DNA of 64,000 nucleotides from Tolypocladium sp. Sup5 PDA-1 (GCA_000750105.3 JPHH03000007.1:62001-126000); one strand, 5' to 3'. Numbered from the stretch's first letter, positions 44,682-55,651 are shown. Notes: generated from the sequence alone by a model not told the origin. Translations and numbers: made by a program.

Positions 44682-45875
44682 TTAGGCCTTTAGTCGCTCA
44701 GTTTCAGCCATGTCATTGTGGGCATCCTTGAGGAGGAAGCTGCGTCGAGTCAGTACATCTACGCGGGCTGCTCGGGGGACAACCGGGGTGCTAACTTGTA
44801 CCACAGGAACGTCGGGGCAATGGTCATGAGATGCCACAGGCTGTGCGCGTCGATGCAGCCCAGCCAGGGCGGAAAGTCGAAGAGCTCCATGCTCATGGCG
44901 AACATGACCCAGGCGACGACAAGACCGGGCCAGATAGCCCACATGCGCCGCGAGCTGCGGTAGTGGTCGTAGCTGAACCAGCTCCACAGGATGTTCTGGA
45001 GGATGCCGGCGGCGACGTTGGCGGCCATGTTGTACGTGTAGTCCCAGCGCACGAGCTTGAGGTAGGCGACGTGGGCGAGGTAGAGCAGCGCGCAGAGCAG
45101 CGTCCAGGCGCGGAGGACGGAGCGGAGGCGGGGGGTCGGGCGGTCGAGGCGGAAGACGCGGATGGGGGTGTAGTACATGCCGTAGAGGACGCTGGCGCCG
45201 GCGGCAAAATAGTCGAGCTCCTCGGTGGCCTGGAAGTCGCGGGTGTGGAAGAGGGCGGAGAAGAGCCAGCTGGCGATGCCGATGCGGGCGAGCCACTCGT
45301 ACCAGGGGCGCAGGGGGTAGGCGGCGGGGATGCTGGCGCGGACCTTGCGCAGGCCCTGCCAGTGGGCGTAGAGGTTGCCGAGGGAGAAGAGGACGGAGAA
45401 GGGCTCCTGCATGCCGAGGAAGCGGTGGAAGGGCCACTTGCCGTGGAACTGGACGACGGGGTGGGCGGAGGCGATGCGGGCGGCGGTGGTGATGTGCTGG
45501 CAGGTGTAGTCGCACTCGGAGGCGCACGTCCAGAGGAGGAGGCGGCGGAGGAGGGCTGCCATGAAGCAAGTCAGTATCGACGATGGACATTGGCGTTGTG
45601 CGTCGAAGCGCTGCTGTATTTGGATTCGAGGGGGAGACGTACGGATCGGGGTGTGTTCCTTGCCAGGGCCGCAGTTTTCGTCTTTGCAGACCTGCGTTCA
45701 ACACGTCAGCTTTACCGTCATGACGAGTCTACGGGCGCGCGGTGATTACCTCGAGGCACTGCTTAAACTCGGGGAGCCGGTCCCCTACCGAGGCGCTCGC
45801 CGCGCCGCAGAGCACCACGACGACGACGGCGAGGCGCAGGACGCGGGTCCCGATGCGCCCCCTATCCGATGCCAT
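44682..45875 (-). CDS. PER1: GPI-anchor remodelling protein PER1/PGAP3
   Basis: ER membrane hydrolase of the CREST superfamily that removes the sn-2 acyl chain from GPI anchors during lipid remodelling. Four exons (45875-45750, 45691-45643, 45555-44796, 44739-44682) join to 330 residues. There is an N-terminal signal (about 12-29). A luminal Cys-rich part (GDRLPEFKQCLE, VCKDENCGPG, LLLWTCASECDYTCQ) precedes seven hydrophobic segments. The family core contains GKWPFHRFLGMQEPFSVLFS, ASWLFSALFHTRD, LDYFAAGASVLYGM and CIDAHSLWHLMTI. The last small exon restores the standard end FLLKDAHNDM; without splicing at 44795/44740 the frame stops early in the wrong sequence. Donors GTAATC, GTACGT and GTTAGC are slightly weak, but the joined frame is exact. 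Confidence 0.92.
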
Positions 45876-46688
45876 CGCGCGGGCATGCACAGGCAGCGCG
45901 AGCAAAGGTCAAGAGCACGCGTGCGCGTACGCGATGCGTGAAAACAAAAGGAAGGACGAAGGAAAGAAGGAAAGAAAGAAAGAAAGGAAACCAAAAAAGG
46001 GGAGAAAGGTTGGAGGAGGAGGAGGAGGAGGCCGGCCTTGCCAGAGCATCGGGGATTTCGGACCCCAGACGGGATCCGGAGGGCGGCGCTAGTGGGTGTC
46101 CACTGTCGCGCGACGCGCTAGGCCTGGCATTGACTGACATTCTCCAATCTCGGCTGCGCCCTGGAGTCTGCAGCGCTCTCCGACGGCAAATGTCCGAATC
46201 TGCAGGATGCACGGGCAGGGAATTGGGATACGTCATACCGGAATCTGCCGTGTTTGTGCAACACTGGCTGGAGCTTCCAACAACACCAGCGCGAAGTACG
46301 AAGTAGTCAGATGACACGACTTTGACACTCTTCCATCGACTCCTACTTGCGAAAACTTGGGAATAAAATAGCGTCCGCCATCAAGCCCCCATCAAGCCAG
46401 ATGTCGTCGTGGTCGCCGCTTCCATCCAGCACAGTCACTCTCAGCCTTCGGAGCACTAAGACTCGCAAGAGAGATCGAGTTGAGTGGCGCTGAAGAAGAA
46501 GTCAGCTGGAACCCATTGCCGTGTTCCGCGCTGCCTCGTTCGTTTGGTCATGTTGTGAAAGAGACAAAAGAAATCTATTCTATTCTGGCTATTTCTACCA
46601 CGCTGGTGCCTCTCGCCCTAGTACCTGTACATACATTGTGCTTCTTGTTGCTTCCGTGTATGCGCGCACATGCAGTCAGCCGTCAACT
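45876..46688. other. Intergenic region upstream of PER1
   Basis: It holds a purine tract: GAAA-type repeats at about 45957-45990, then GGA repeats at about 46012-46031. A palindromic-family copy (GCGAAGTACGAAGTAG) is at 46291-46306. No gene is seen. It also contains the 3' region of the Mis18-like gene. Confidence 0.45.
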
Positions 46689-48445
46689 TCAACGTCGCTT
46701 GGCCTCAAGCTTGGCTCGTTCCGCTTCGACGACTTTCGGGCTCACATGGTCCTCGCCTATCCAGTTGTTCCGCCAGTCCGTGTTACAGCCCTCTCTCAGA
46801 AAGTACACAAAGAGCTCCAGCTTGCCAGACTTCGTTGGCCTCGCGTCCAAGACCTCAACGCCCTCATCCAGGCCTTCGTAATTTCTCTCAAAATCGCTAA
46901 GCATCTGCGGGTCGTCAATCTTCATGTTGCACCTCGGTTGCCAGCCTTTACTGCCGTTTGGCGACTCGAAGTAGAAGAGGGGCTGGCGCTTGCCCTTTCG
47001 ATCGAGTATGCGCTTCACTGGTATTTCTTCGCCTGCAAGGTTTCGCGAGCCCGCGCCGTCCTGATCACTTGTCACGTCGCACCGGATGCTCGGCATTTTC
47101 CAATAGCGACACCGTTTGACAGGGCGATTCTCGACGCTGGGGTCGTCGCAAGCCGTGTCCACCGTTCGTTTCGGCCGTGGCCTTTGCGCGCTCCGTCGGG
47201 TCAACTGCTTGGCAGGTTGGCGGATCAAGAGAGGGCATAATTCATCGAGATCCTCCTCCGTGTCAGATTCGGACCAGATGCTCGCCGATGACGGGACATA
47301 AGTGCTCGTTGGTGACGAAATGCTCGCCGGTGATGAAACATGAATGCTCGCCGGTGCTGAAGTGCTCGCAGGTGATGAAGTGCTCGCTGGTGCTAGAGTG
47401 CTCGCAGGTGATGAAGTGCTCGCCGACGCGCATTTTTTGTAGGCGCTCGAGCAGACGGAATATTCTAGCGTCGAGTACGCCGGATCTGCCAGCTGGTCGA
47501 TGGTGTTGGCATCGTCGTCGCGGTCGTTGGGACGAGAGCTGGTGACGAACCGCGGTCGTTGTGGGAGCGACTCCGGCGTGACGGGTGATGGCTGAGACTG
47601 CTTTCCCGCAGTCTTTGCTGCGAGCTGCTCAACCGCCCGCAAAAGAGTCGCAGCAGTGTCGTTGAGCTGGGCACCGAGACGTGCTATCGCCTCCTGTGCT
47701 TCACGCTGCCCTCTGAGCTGTTCGCTCCGCACTCCAGCGAGCTCGCGGCGCAGGTCAGCCACATCCGCTCTGAGGAGTCCGAGTTCATCCCTCTGTGCGT
47801 CATCCTCTCTCTGCCTGTCATTGAGCCCGGCTAGTATGAGGCTGATGTTCGTCTGCAGCATCTGCAGTGCCGGTGTCATTACGGCTCCGTGTCCTGGCTC
47901 GGTGGGTTGAGGATCCCCCGGCCCGTGGTCTGATGGGAATACGGGATCGATGATGCCATGCATGTCCGTCGACTGCAAAACGATCATGTCTGCGTAGAAG
48001 ACGAGTTGGTCGCTCCATGAAAGTCAGCCGGCAACGCTTCATGTTGTGGAAGCGTTGGATGACTTACGCCTCAAGACTCGATTCCAGCGGTGTCTCCCTG
48101 CATTTTGCACCCAATACGGTGAGGCACCCTCTGCACGTGAACACCTCCAGCGTGCTTGCAAAGAAGCAGAGTCAGCCGCTGGTGCAAATAACGCAACAGT
48201 CCATTGCCGCCTGAGTCCTGACAGTGCTGGCTGTTGGACACAAGGCAGATTGACCAGACTCACCACTCCTCAAACACGCCATAACGAACCGTCCCCTCGA
48301 ATGCGGTCATTCGGAAATTGCCATGGCTCTCCAAGGGTCTGGTTGGCGAGACCCAAGTTGCACCGTAGCGCGCCCATTCGTTGAGGACGCTGCCCAGTTG
48401 CATGCGGCATCCGCGGCAGCTCACAATGCACTCGACGAGGGCCAT
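46689..48445 (-). CDS. Mis18/Yippee-like protein with coiled coil and two chromodomain-like segments
   Basis: My model has three exons (48445-48264, 48154-48068, 48012-46689) giving 530 residues. Exons 1 and 2 encode a zinc-ribbon pair, C10-x2-C13 (VSCRGCRMQLG) and C68-x2-C71 (LEVFTCRGCLTVLGAKC), with the spacing and following TPLE/DQLVFYADMIVL pattern of the Mis18/Yippee fold. A heptad-like coiled coil spans about 148-223, a Ser/Thr/Pro/Ala repeat about 285-336, a basic patch about 358-392. Two chromodomain-like segments follow: 419-469 (VKRILDRKGKRQPLFYF, GWQPRCN, FERNYEGL) and 475-518 (VEVLDARPTKSGKLELFVYF, W, EDHVSPKVV). Mis18 proteins load CENP-A at centromeres. That role here is inference, and a general chromatin-associated Yippee protein is the alternative. 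Splice sites: GTGAGT/CAAG and GTAAGT/GGAG, both with CTGAC branches; frames join exactly. A start 18 codons earlier is possible. Confidence 0.62.
47290..47440. repeat. Degenerate minisatellite in coding sequence
   Basis: Repeats of the type GTGCTCGC(A/C/T)GGTGATGAA, about 18 bp each, on the + strand. On the coding strand they encode runs like SSPASTSAPAST in the linker of the Mis18-like protein. Confidence 0.75.
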
Positions 48446-50713
48446 GGTTGGGGAGCGTGAGAGGAGCTGCTTCCCGCCGCGAGCCTCAATCCAAAGCACA
48501 CGCTGCTGGATTTATAGGACTCGACAGAGGGAGGGTGTCGTTGCGGGAGAGGAATTGAGGGGCCCTCCATGGAGGCAGTGAAAATTCGAGAACAGAAGTT
48601 GTCTCTTTCCTCACCTCACACCACGTCGCGACGCGGAGTCGCGTCCACCAAATGCAGAAGACTTCGCGAAAAGTCGGCATTGCCCAATCGAGGAGGGGCG
48701 CGATTGCCTCGTCTGGTGGTTTGCGAGATCTTAAGTGTTGGTGGCGTTGCGTTTTGCTTTTGGCAAACGCGGCTCGCAGTGATGAAGTCGTCACCGTTGA
48801 GAACTGTAAAAAAGGGGCGGTTCCGCGGAGGCTCCCGACCAGACGGGGAGCCAGGATGCGCATCCGCGGGGACGATGTAATATGTGGCCAAGCCAACAGG
48901 GCTGACCCGGGTTGCCAGGGCATATCTGCAGGCTCACCACGCCCCTTTGCCCCTTGATGTTCTAGAAGCTCTGCGTAACTATGTACTTGCATGGCGCAAC
49001 AGCACAAACACGTTTTCGGGCCTAGGCAACCGACTCGTCCGCCGCAAGGCGAACTGTTGAGAAACAAAGTGGCTCGCGGCCAAGGGGGTTGGAAATTACT
49101 TCGACTACGAAGCACGCCGCAGTGATGATCGAAAGAGGCCGCCAATGAAAGCTGCAGCAACTCATCCTCGTGCCAGGTCACCAGACCGCAAACAAACGGG
49201 GGCTGATCAAATACACTGCCTCCGACCAGCACTGAATGCCGACATGCTCGGTTCGAATCGAATCCTACTGTGACAAAGTGCTCGAGTTGAAGTGTACTGG
49301 CGATCTTCCTCGCAGCCTTCATGTTGTCATGGACGCCAGATGCGGAGGACATAGCGTCGAATCCAACGATCGGTTTCTGAAGGCGCTGCAACCGCTGCTA
49401 AAACAGATCAAGAAGCTTGTCCTGAACTTCTGATGCCATTTGTGAGAATTGTGGCCTATTCACAGAATGTGGACTTCATCGCGAGCTCTTCCGACTTGAC
49501 TTTGATTGCCTTGGTCAGTCTCATGACTCAAAATGAGCCGTTTCTGCTCATCATCCCCTTGGGCGGCTTGCGTGCATGTAGCCCAGAAGCCTGAAGTCGG
49601 CCAACTGGAGAGGTAGCGCCTGCTTTTGGTTCACAACAATACGTCGGCTGCTTGCCGTTTTGGTTGTCCATTACACCGGCTTGCATACGCGCTGTATGAG
49701 GAGATTGCTGGAGATGCATCAAGCTCTACTTGGCGGCGGAGCATTATCACAGCGAAGCTTTGATAGTGCTACCTTAGTCATGCAAGTGTGCTGTAGGATA
49801 GAGGGCTTCGGACGACGGCAGATGCTTCAGAGACGCTGTTTGGCTCCATGTCCGCTCATGAAGTAGCAGAGGATGCGGGGCTTGACGACGCTTCTTACCG
49901 GCATCTCTCAACTGCTGAGCAATCCCTTGATTCCTGAAGTCTCAAGGATAGTGATGCCTATATTGCTGGATAATGCAGCTCCTTTGGGTTCGATTGAACC
50001 GCTCTTGTTTCACGGGCCAACGGGTGGAGAGAATGGCGAGTCTTCGAATCGCGAAGCCTATTGAGAGCAAGGGATTGACTCGGTGATGGCTGGAAACACG
50101 GGACTAGTCGTCTCTAGACAGTGTTTATGAGTATTCCATCCTAAGCAGGCAGGGCTGGCTGCTGGCTGTACCAAAAAGCCAGGCCAGCGCAGTGCATCGT
50201 CAAAGTACACATATTGCCTAAAGGAGAAGCGAGGGCGGGTCGGGTTTACAGAGCAGAGCACACTGTGAACCCTCATGAATCACAATCGCGGCGCCAGTTG
50301 CAGCAAGACGGAGTATGTGGAGAAATCTTCCCCAACGCAATTCACTGATCAATTGGCTCCGGTGAAGACCGTGAAGCTCTGTCGAGCTACCGAAAGCCAG
50401 CGTCCTGCGCAGCTCAGGTCGCCCCACCACCAGCGCCGGTTGCCCACGGCAACCCACCGCGCTCTCATTGGCCACTCACCACGGCCAGCCAAAATATGCG
50501 ACCAAACGTTCCCCGATTGTTTGGCGATGCCCATGCATCCATCAATTCCGGACGCGACGCACCGACTAATTTCTCGAGATATCGCTGCAGCTCAGACCAT
50601 GGCCACGCCCAGCACGTAAAAACCCATCTCTTACTTGCGCCGGCTTGCAGCAGCTTTGCTCGAAGAACACCACCAGCAGCCACACTCACTTACACACGAC
50701 GCGTCCGGCCCAG
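48446..50713. other. 2.3-kb gene-poor region with a possible relic
   Basis: No intact gene is accepted. A minus-strand reading at about 49110-49436 looks protein-like but carries an in-frame TAG (see findings). The rest shows no coding bias. The last ~250 bp upstream of MPS1 are promoter-like. Confidence 0.4.
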
Positions 50714-53394
50714 ATGGCGACGGCCTCGCCAACCCCGATGGCCACCGGCCCCGTGCGGAGGACTTCGCAGCGTCAGGCTCTGAGACGCCCGCCTTCGCGA
50801 CCGATGCTCAACAGGAGCGAGAGCCAACCTGCTCCTGCGACCGGTGCCGCGGCGCCGAATGGCCACGCGCAGGCCCAGTCTCAGCAGCAGCAACAGCAAT
50901 ATCACGACGACAGCTCCGAGGACGAGATCCCCGTGCCTATGAAGCTCAGCGCCCTCACCAAGGCACTTCTCAACGACGGCGCCCCGGATCCTGCAGAGAA
51001 GCGACCCTCGCCTCCGCGAACGAGACGACGGGGTAGCCAATTGAACACGTCTGGAACCGCAGCAGCGTCGCAGGACCGGAGGCATTTGAGGTCCGGAAGC
51101 GCGCAGGCACCCGATACCAGCAGATCGTCGAAGCCCCCGAGTCGCGAGGCCAGCCCCGTTAGGAAGCGGGTTGTGCGACTGAGCAACACGCCCCAGAGCC
51201 TGAACCAGATCCAGCCATCCAAGAGACGCTCAACCTCCATGTCCAGGGGTACCGGCGCACAGCGTCCAACGCGGCCACCAAGCAGGACGGGCGCCAGGGA
51301 CACCCGAGACAAGCCCGCGGAGGAGAGGCCAGATTCTGGGCAGGAGCCGCGACCGGATATCAACACTCCTGGAAACGGTGAGCGCGTCGTGCGCATCGTC
51401 TCCGGGTCGTCTGGCAACCGCAGCCGGATTGGATCCTCAGGCCCATCCTCAGGACGGTCAAATTTCGACCGCTCAGTCGTCGACAAGTCTGGTTTGGAAG
51501 CCGACTACGACCAGCCTGAAGCACCCGAGACTGTCGCACGCGGCTCTGCAAATGTCAGCCACGGCAGCGTCTCTCGGCATCCGTCAACGAGGAGCAGGAC
51601 CGATGAGAACGCCAACCCGCAGAGCTCCATGCGCGTCAAGCGAGTGGGAAAGATTCCCGGCAGCTTTCTCAGTGGGCCAGCAAGGCGAGGAAGACGACGT
51701 CAGAGCGAGGAGGACGCAGAGGAAAACGGCGACATGATCTCGAGCCAAGAACCCGACCACCAGCCCATCGACGACGTACCCGAGGCATCCTACTATGCCG
51801 ACGGTATTCGGGGCTTCAACTCTGGCAGTCCCGTCAGTGGAAATGCTGCAGCTCGAGCTATTCACCGGAGGTATGCCTCTAGCGCTGACCTCCAGGAGCC
51901 AGGATCTGCCAGGCCCTCTCCACGTGGCATTCAGCTGGAGATGAAGAGGGCAGAGGAGATGCCAGGGCACATCTTGCCCATGCGGATCGAGATGCCAGCT
52001 GCACACGACCAAGAGAACGAGGTTCCTGCTAGCTACAAGCGATCCAAGATCTCGGTCGAGTATCCTCTCGAAAAGGTTCCCCGACGACCCTTGAGTGTCG
52101 ATCTCGGCGGTGCCAAAGCTGTCTCGCCCGAGAGGAAGCCGCTCGCTTCCATCGCAAACAACACACCGCACAGGCCGGCTCCTCCACCACCGCCAAAGAT
52201 GTCCGTCCTGGAAGCGGCAACGTCGACTGCTGGAGCGGCGGCCACAACGACCCAGGCTAAGCAGCGTCGGAACGTGCTGAGGGTCAACGGCAAATGCTAC
52301 ACCAGGCTGGACTGCCTCGGCCGCGGCGGCAGTGCCAAGGTGTACCGCGTCACGGCGGAGAACGGCAACATGTTTGCTCTCAAGCGGGTGTCCCTGGAGA
52401 ACGCAGACGAGACGACCATCAAGGGCTACAAGGGTGAAATCGACCTACTCGGACGGCTGTCCCGCGTGGACCGCGTCATCAAGCTATTCGACCACGAGAT
52501 GAATTCGGAGAAGCAGGTGCTTACCTTGGTGAGTTTGCTTGATGCAGAACGCGTTGTATTTTTCAATGTGTGTGCTAACCTCACGTGCAGCTTATGGAGA
52601 TGGGTGAGCTGGACTTGAACAAGCTCCTGACATCCCGCCAGAACCCCGAGGCAGCCAAATTCGACCCCGTGTTCGTGCGCTTTTACTGGAAGGAGATGCT
52701 CGAGTGTCTGCAGTCGGTCCACCAGTACGACATTGTGCACTCCGACCTGAAGCCTGCCAACTTTGTGCTGGTCCGCGGCCGGCTTAAGCTCATCGACTTT
52801 GGCATCGCCAATGCTATCCAGACGGACGAGACCGTCAATGTCCACCGCGAGACGCAGATTGGCACGCCAAACTACATGTCCCCCGAATCGCTGATGGACT
52901 CGAACAACCCGCGCGGAGGACGACTTCCCGGTCGCCCCAAGCTTATGAAGCTGGGCAAGCCTAGCGACATCTGGTCGCTTGGTTGCATTCTGTATCAGAT
53001 GGTCTACGGCCTGCCGCCGTTTGGCCATATCGCCAACCAGATGGCGAGGTGCCAGGCCATTATCAACTGGGACCACCAGATCGAGTTCCCATCCCGTGCT
53101 ATGGGCGGTGTCTCCGTGCCGCCCTCGCTGCTGCGGACCATGAAGCGGTGCCTTAACCGGGAGCAGCACATGCGTCCTACTTGCGAGGAGCTCCTCCACG
53201 AGACGGATCCCTTCCTCCACCCCGCGGAGCTCAGCGACAAGGCCCTGCCCATCGACGAAGATCTGCTTGGTAGGATCATCCAGAGCGTCGTCACCAGGTG
53301 TCGCGAGCGCATGCCCACCGAGGCTGAGAGCATGAGCGTCTGGCCGCAGGCATACTGGGCCAGCATTAGAAAGGCCATGGCGGGCAGGATGTGA
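50714..53394 (+). CDS. MPS1: Dual-specificity spindle checkpoint kinase Mps1/TTK
   Basis: Kinase for the spindle assembly checkpoint and spindle pole duplication. Two exons (50714-52528, 52591-53394) give 872 residues. The N-terminal ~520 residues are disordered and rich in Ser/Arg/Pro. The kinase domain starts about 525 (NGKCYTRLDCLGRGGSAKVY), with K557 in FALKRV, the catalytic D657 in HSDLKPANF and the magnesium-binding D674 in DFGIA. The activation segment ends in GTPNYMSPES, followed by PSDIWSLGCILYQMVYGLPPF. The MEMGELDLNKLL hinge is typical of Mps1. The intron (GTGAGT...GTGCAG) falls in front of that hinge. I start at MATASPTP because the preceding 23 in-frame codons read leader sequence. 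Confidence 0.95.
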
Positions 53395-53888
53395 ACGCGA
53401 CCTCCCAGATAACGAGATCCGTTGGAGATAACAGAAGGGAGGGGCTATTGTTTTGCATTACTTGCACGGACTGGAACGGCTTGCTGTGTTTTCCTTTTTC
53501 CATGAAGCTTCGGAACGGGAGGCGGGTGTCTCTTCAGCTTGGTGTTGAGGAGTCTTTTCTTGACTTTCGTTGCATATACCACCTTTTTTTTTGTGTACGA
53601 ATGCACAGGATCCTCTACTTATTAATCTTGATTGGAGCCAGCACAGTCTAGCGTTCAGGATTGTTGCCTCGCGGAGTGGCCGAGCTTTTCAATACCAGCA
53701 TCTTTCGCGGGTCATCAACCAGTAGTAGGAGCTGCCAAATGTGCCATAGTGTTTTGATTTATTGTACAGCCAGCTTTCGCTGGTAGATGGTACATCGCCT
53801 GCAAGACGGTTGACTAGATGGTGTCGGAATACATGATTCTCGCTCAGACTCCCCTCTCATCCTCCCATTTACTCAAATTTTGCCTCGT
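53395..53888. other. Convergent 3' intergenic region
   Basis: Spacer between MPS1 (+) and bL21m (-), A/T rich with a T9 run near 53585. No gene is seen. Confidence 0.45.
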
Positions 53889-54518
53889 TCAAGCCGTCAG
53901 CTCCTCAGCGTCTTCCAGGTTCTTAATGTTCAACTCCGAGACCCTCAGTATCGTGTAGCGGTGCTTGCTCTTGGCCTGTCTCTTTCTCCGCGACCTCCGC
54001 TTCTTCTTGATCTTGATCCGCAGCGGCTCCGACTCTGTTCCCAGCACCGTCGCCCGGCACTCAAACACCCGCTCGTCAACGTGCGGCGCCCCCTTCATCG
54101 TGTAGTCGCGGCTGCCGATGACGCTGGCGCGGTTCAGGCGCAGGACGTCGCCGGGGAGGACGCCCGGCATGCGGAAGGGGAGGCGGATCTGGTCGCCCTC
54201 TTGGACGAGGTAGGGGAAGCCGTGGATGTGGACCGTGATGTAGTGGCCGGGCTGGGCGGCAAGGAAGGGGAGGAGGTTCTTGACAGAGTCCGCGATGGGC
54301 GTCGGCGGCGCGCTCGGATGGCTCTTCTTGAACGCCAGGGGCCGCACCTCTCCGTCTGTGGGATTCGCGGCGTTGTTGACGTGCTGCTTCAGCACGGGCT
54401 CGACGATGGGCGCCGTGGTGTTGAATGCCCGGCTCCGGATTGGCAGCGCAAAGGTCGGCACGAGGCGCGAAGCCGGCGCCCGGAGCTCCAGCACGGAGCG
54501 GAGAAGTGCTCTGCTCAT
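53889..54518 (-). CDS. MRPL49: Mitochondrial large ribosomal protein bL21m
   Basis: Mitoribosomal protein of 209 residues with the bL21 fold in the C-terminal half: GHYITVHIHGFPYLVQEGDQ, then LPGDVLRLNRASVIGSRDY and the basic end IKIKKKRRSRRKRQAKSKHR, followed by YTILRVSELNI. The N-terminus (MSRALLRSVLELRAPASRL) is a mitochondrial presequence. The start chosen is the ATG opening that presequence; the frame is open 33 codons further upstream but reads Cys/Arg sequence without bias. It is divergent from NSA2 across 292 bp. Confidence 0.9.
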   Translation of the reverse strand: MSRALLRSVLELRAPASRLVPTFALPIRSRAFNTTAPIVEPVLKQHVNNAANPTDGEVRPLAFKKSHPSAPPTPIADSVKNLLPFLAAQPGHYITVHIHGFPYLVQEGDQIRLPFRMPGVLPGDVLRLNRASVIGSRDYTMKGAPHVDERVFECRATVLGTESEPLRIKIKKKRRSRRKRQAKSKHRYTILRVSELNIKNLEDAEELTA

Positions 54519-54810
54519 TTTGGACCGCAATGCCCTCGAGGCGTGGGCTCTATTGCAGGTTGCGATGGCAGGACATGAGGTTCGCTGCTCTCTAAAAAGT
54601 TCACGCAAGCGATGCAATTGGGGGAGTTGGGCTCGGATAAGCGTGGCGCCGGCCGCCGACGAATTTTCTTGGCGACGCCCGCCTCTCGATTAAACCGCCA
54701 CTTTTTTTTTGGCAGACGGCGAAATTTCAACCTCGAGGCCCAGATCCCAGATCCCAGATCCCCACTACAGACGAGCCGCAAAGTCCCCCGAACCGGGCAA
54801 CACCGTCAAC
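54519..54810. promoter_or_regulatory. Bidirectional bL21m/NSA2 promoter
   Basis: A compact 292-bp spacer between two ribosome-related start codons. It contains a T9 run (about 54700) and three tandem CAGATCC units (about 54740-54761) 50 bp before the NSA2 ATG. Shared regulation is inference from the geometry. Confidence 0.45.
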
Positions 54811-55651
54811 ATGGTACGCTCCATCTTTGACTTTGGATGCTTGGGGAAATGATGCTAACAGTGTCCTGCAGCCGCAGAACGAGTATATGGAGAGGTGGCG
54901 CAAGCTGCACGGCCGCCGCCTCGACCACGAAGAGCGACTCCGAAAGAAGACCGCCCGTGAGGGCCACAAGGCGTCCCAGGATGCGCAGAACCTCCGCGGC
55001 TTGAGAGCGAAACTGTACCAGAAGAAGCGCCACCATGAGAAGATCCAGATGAAGAAGCAAATCAAGGCGCACGAGGAGCGAAACGTCAAGACCGCCGACG
55101 AGAAGGAGCCGACGACGCCCATGCCTTCTTACCTGCTTGACCGGACGAACCCCTCCAACGCCAAGGCGCTGAGCAGCGCCATCAAGAACAAGCGCGCTGA
55201 GAAGGCGGCCAAGTTCAGCGTGCCGCTGCCCAAGGTGCGCGGCATCAGCGAGGAGGAGATGTTCAAGGTGGTCAAGACGGGCAAGAAGGTGCAGAAGAAG
55301 GCGTGGAAGCGCATGGTCACGAAGCCGACGTTCGTGGGACAAGACTTTACGCGACGCAACCCCAAGTACGAGCGCTTCATCCGGCCCATGGGTCTGCGCT
55401 ACAAGAAGGCCAACGTCACGCACCCCGAGCTCGGCGTCACCGTGCAGCTGCCCATCATCAGCGTCAAGAAGAACCCCCAGAACCCACTGTACACGCAGCT
55501 GGGCGTCCTGACCAAGGGCACCGTCATCGAGGTCAACGTGAGCGAGCTGGGGCTGGTCACGGCGGGCGGCAAGGTTGTCTGGGGTCGGTACGCGCAGGTG
55601 ACGAACAGCCCGGAGAACGAGGGCTGCATCAACAGCGTGCTGTTGGTGTGA
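54811..55651 (+). CDS. NSA2: Ribosome biogenesis protein NSA2
   Basis: Nucleolar factor for 60S assembly and 27S rRNA processing. The first coding exon is only the ATG (54811-54813); the intron 54814-54871 (GTACGC donor, CTAAC branch, TGCAG acceptor) leads to exon 2 (54872-55651), giving 260 residues beginning MPQNEYMERWRKLHGRRLDH. Known NSA2 proteins start MPQNEY and are about 260 aa, which fixes this unusual junction. The N-terminal half is very basic (REGHKASQDAQNLRGLRAKL), and the C-terminal half has the eS8-like barrel (GVTVQLPIISVKKNPQNPLY, LGVLTKGTVIEVNVSELGLV, GGKVVWGRYAQVTN). The end GCINSVLLV is the conserved C-terminus. Confidence 0.95.

Noticed and set aside
49241..49275. B-box-like GGTTCGAATCG
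   Set aside because: No A box or cloverleaf could be placed around it on either strand.
53669..53750. tRNA-like 5' end (GCGGAGTGGCCGAGC) resembling Ser/Leu tRNA
   Set aside because: No B box, anticodon arm or matching 3' acceptor strand follows; only the A-box-like string is present.
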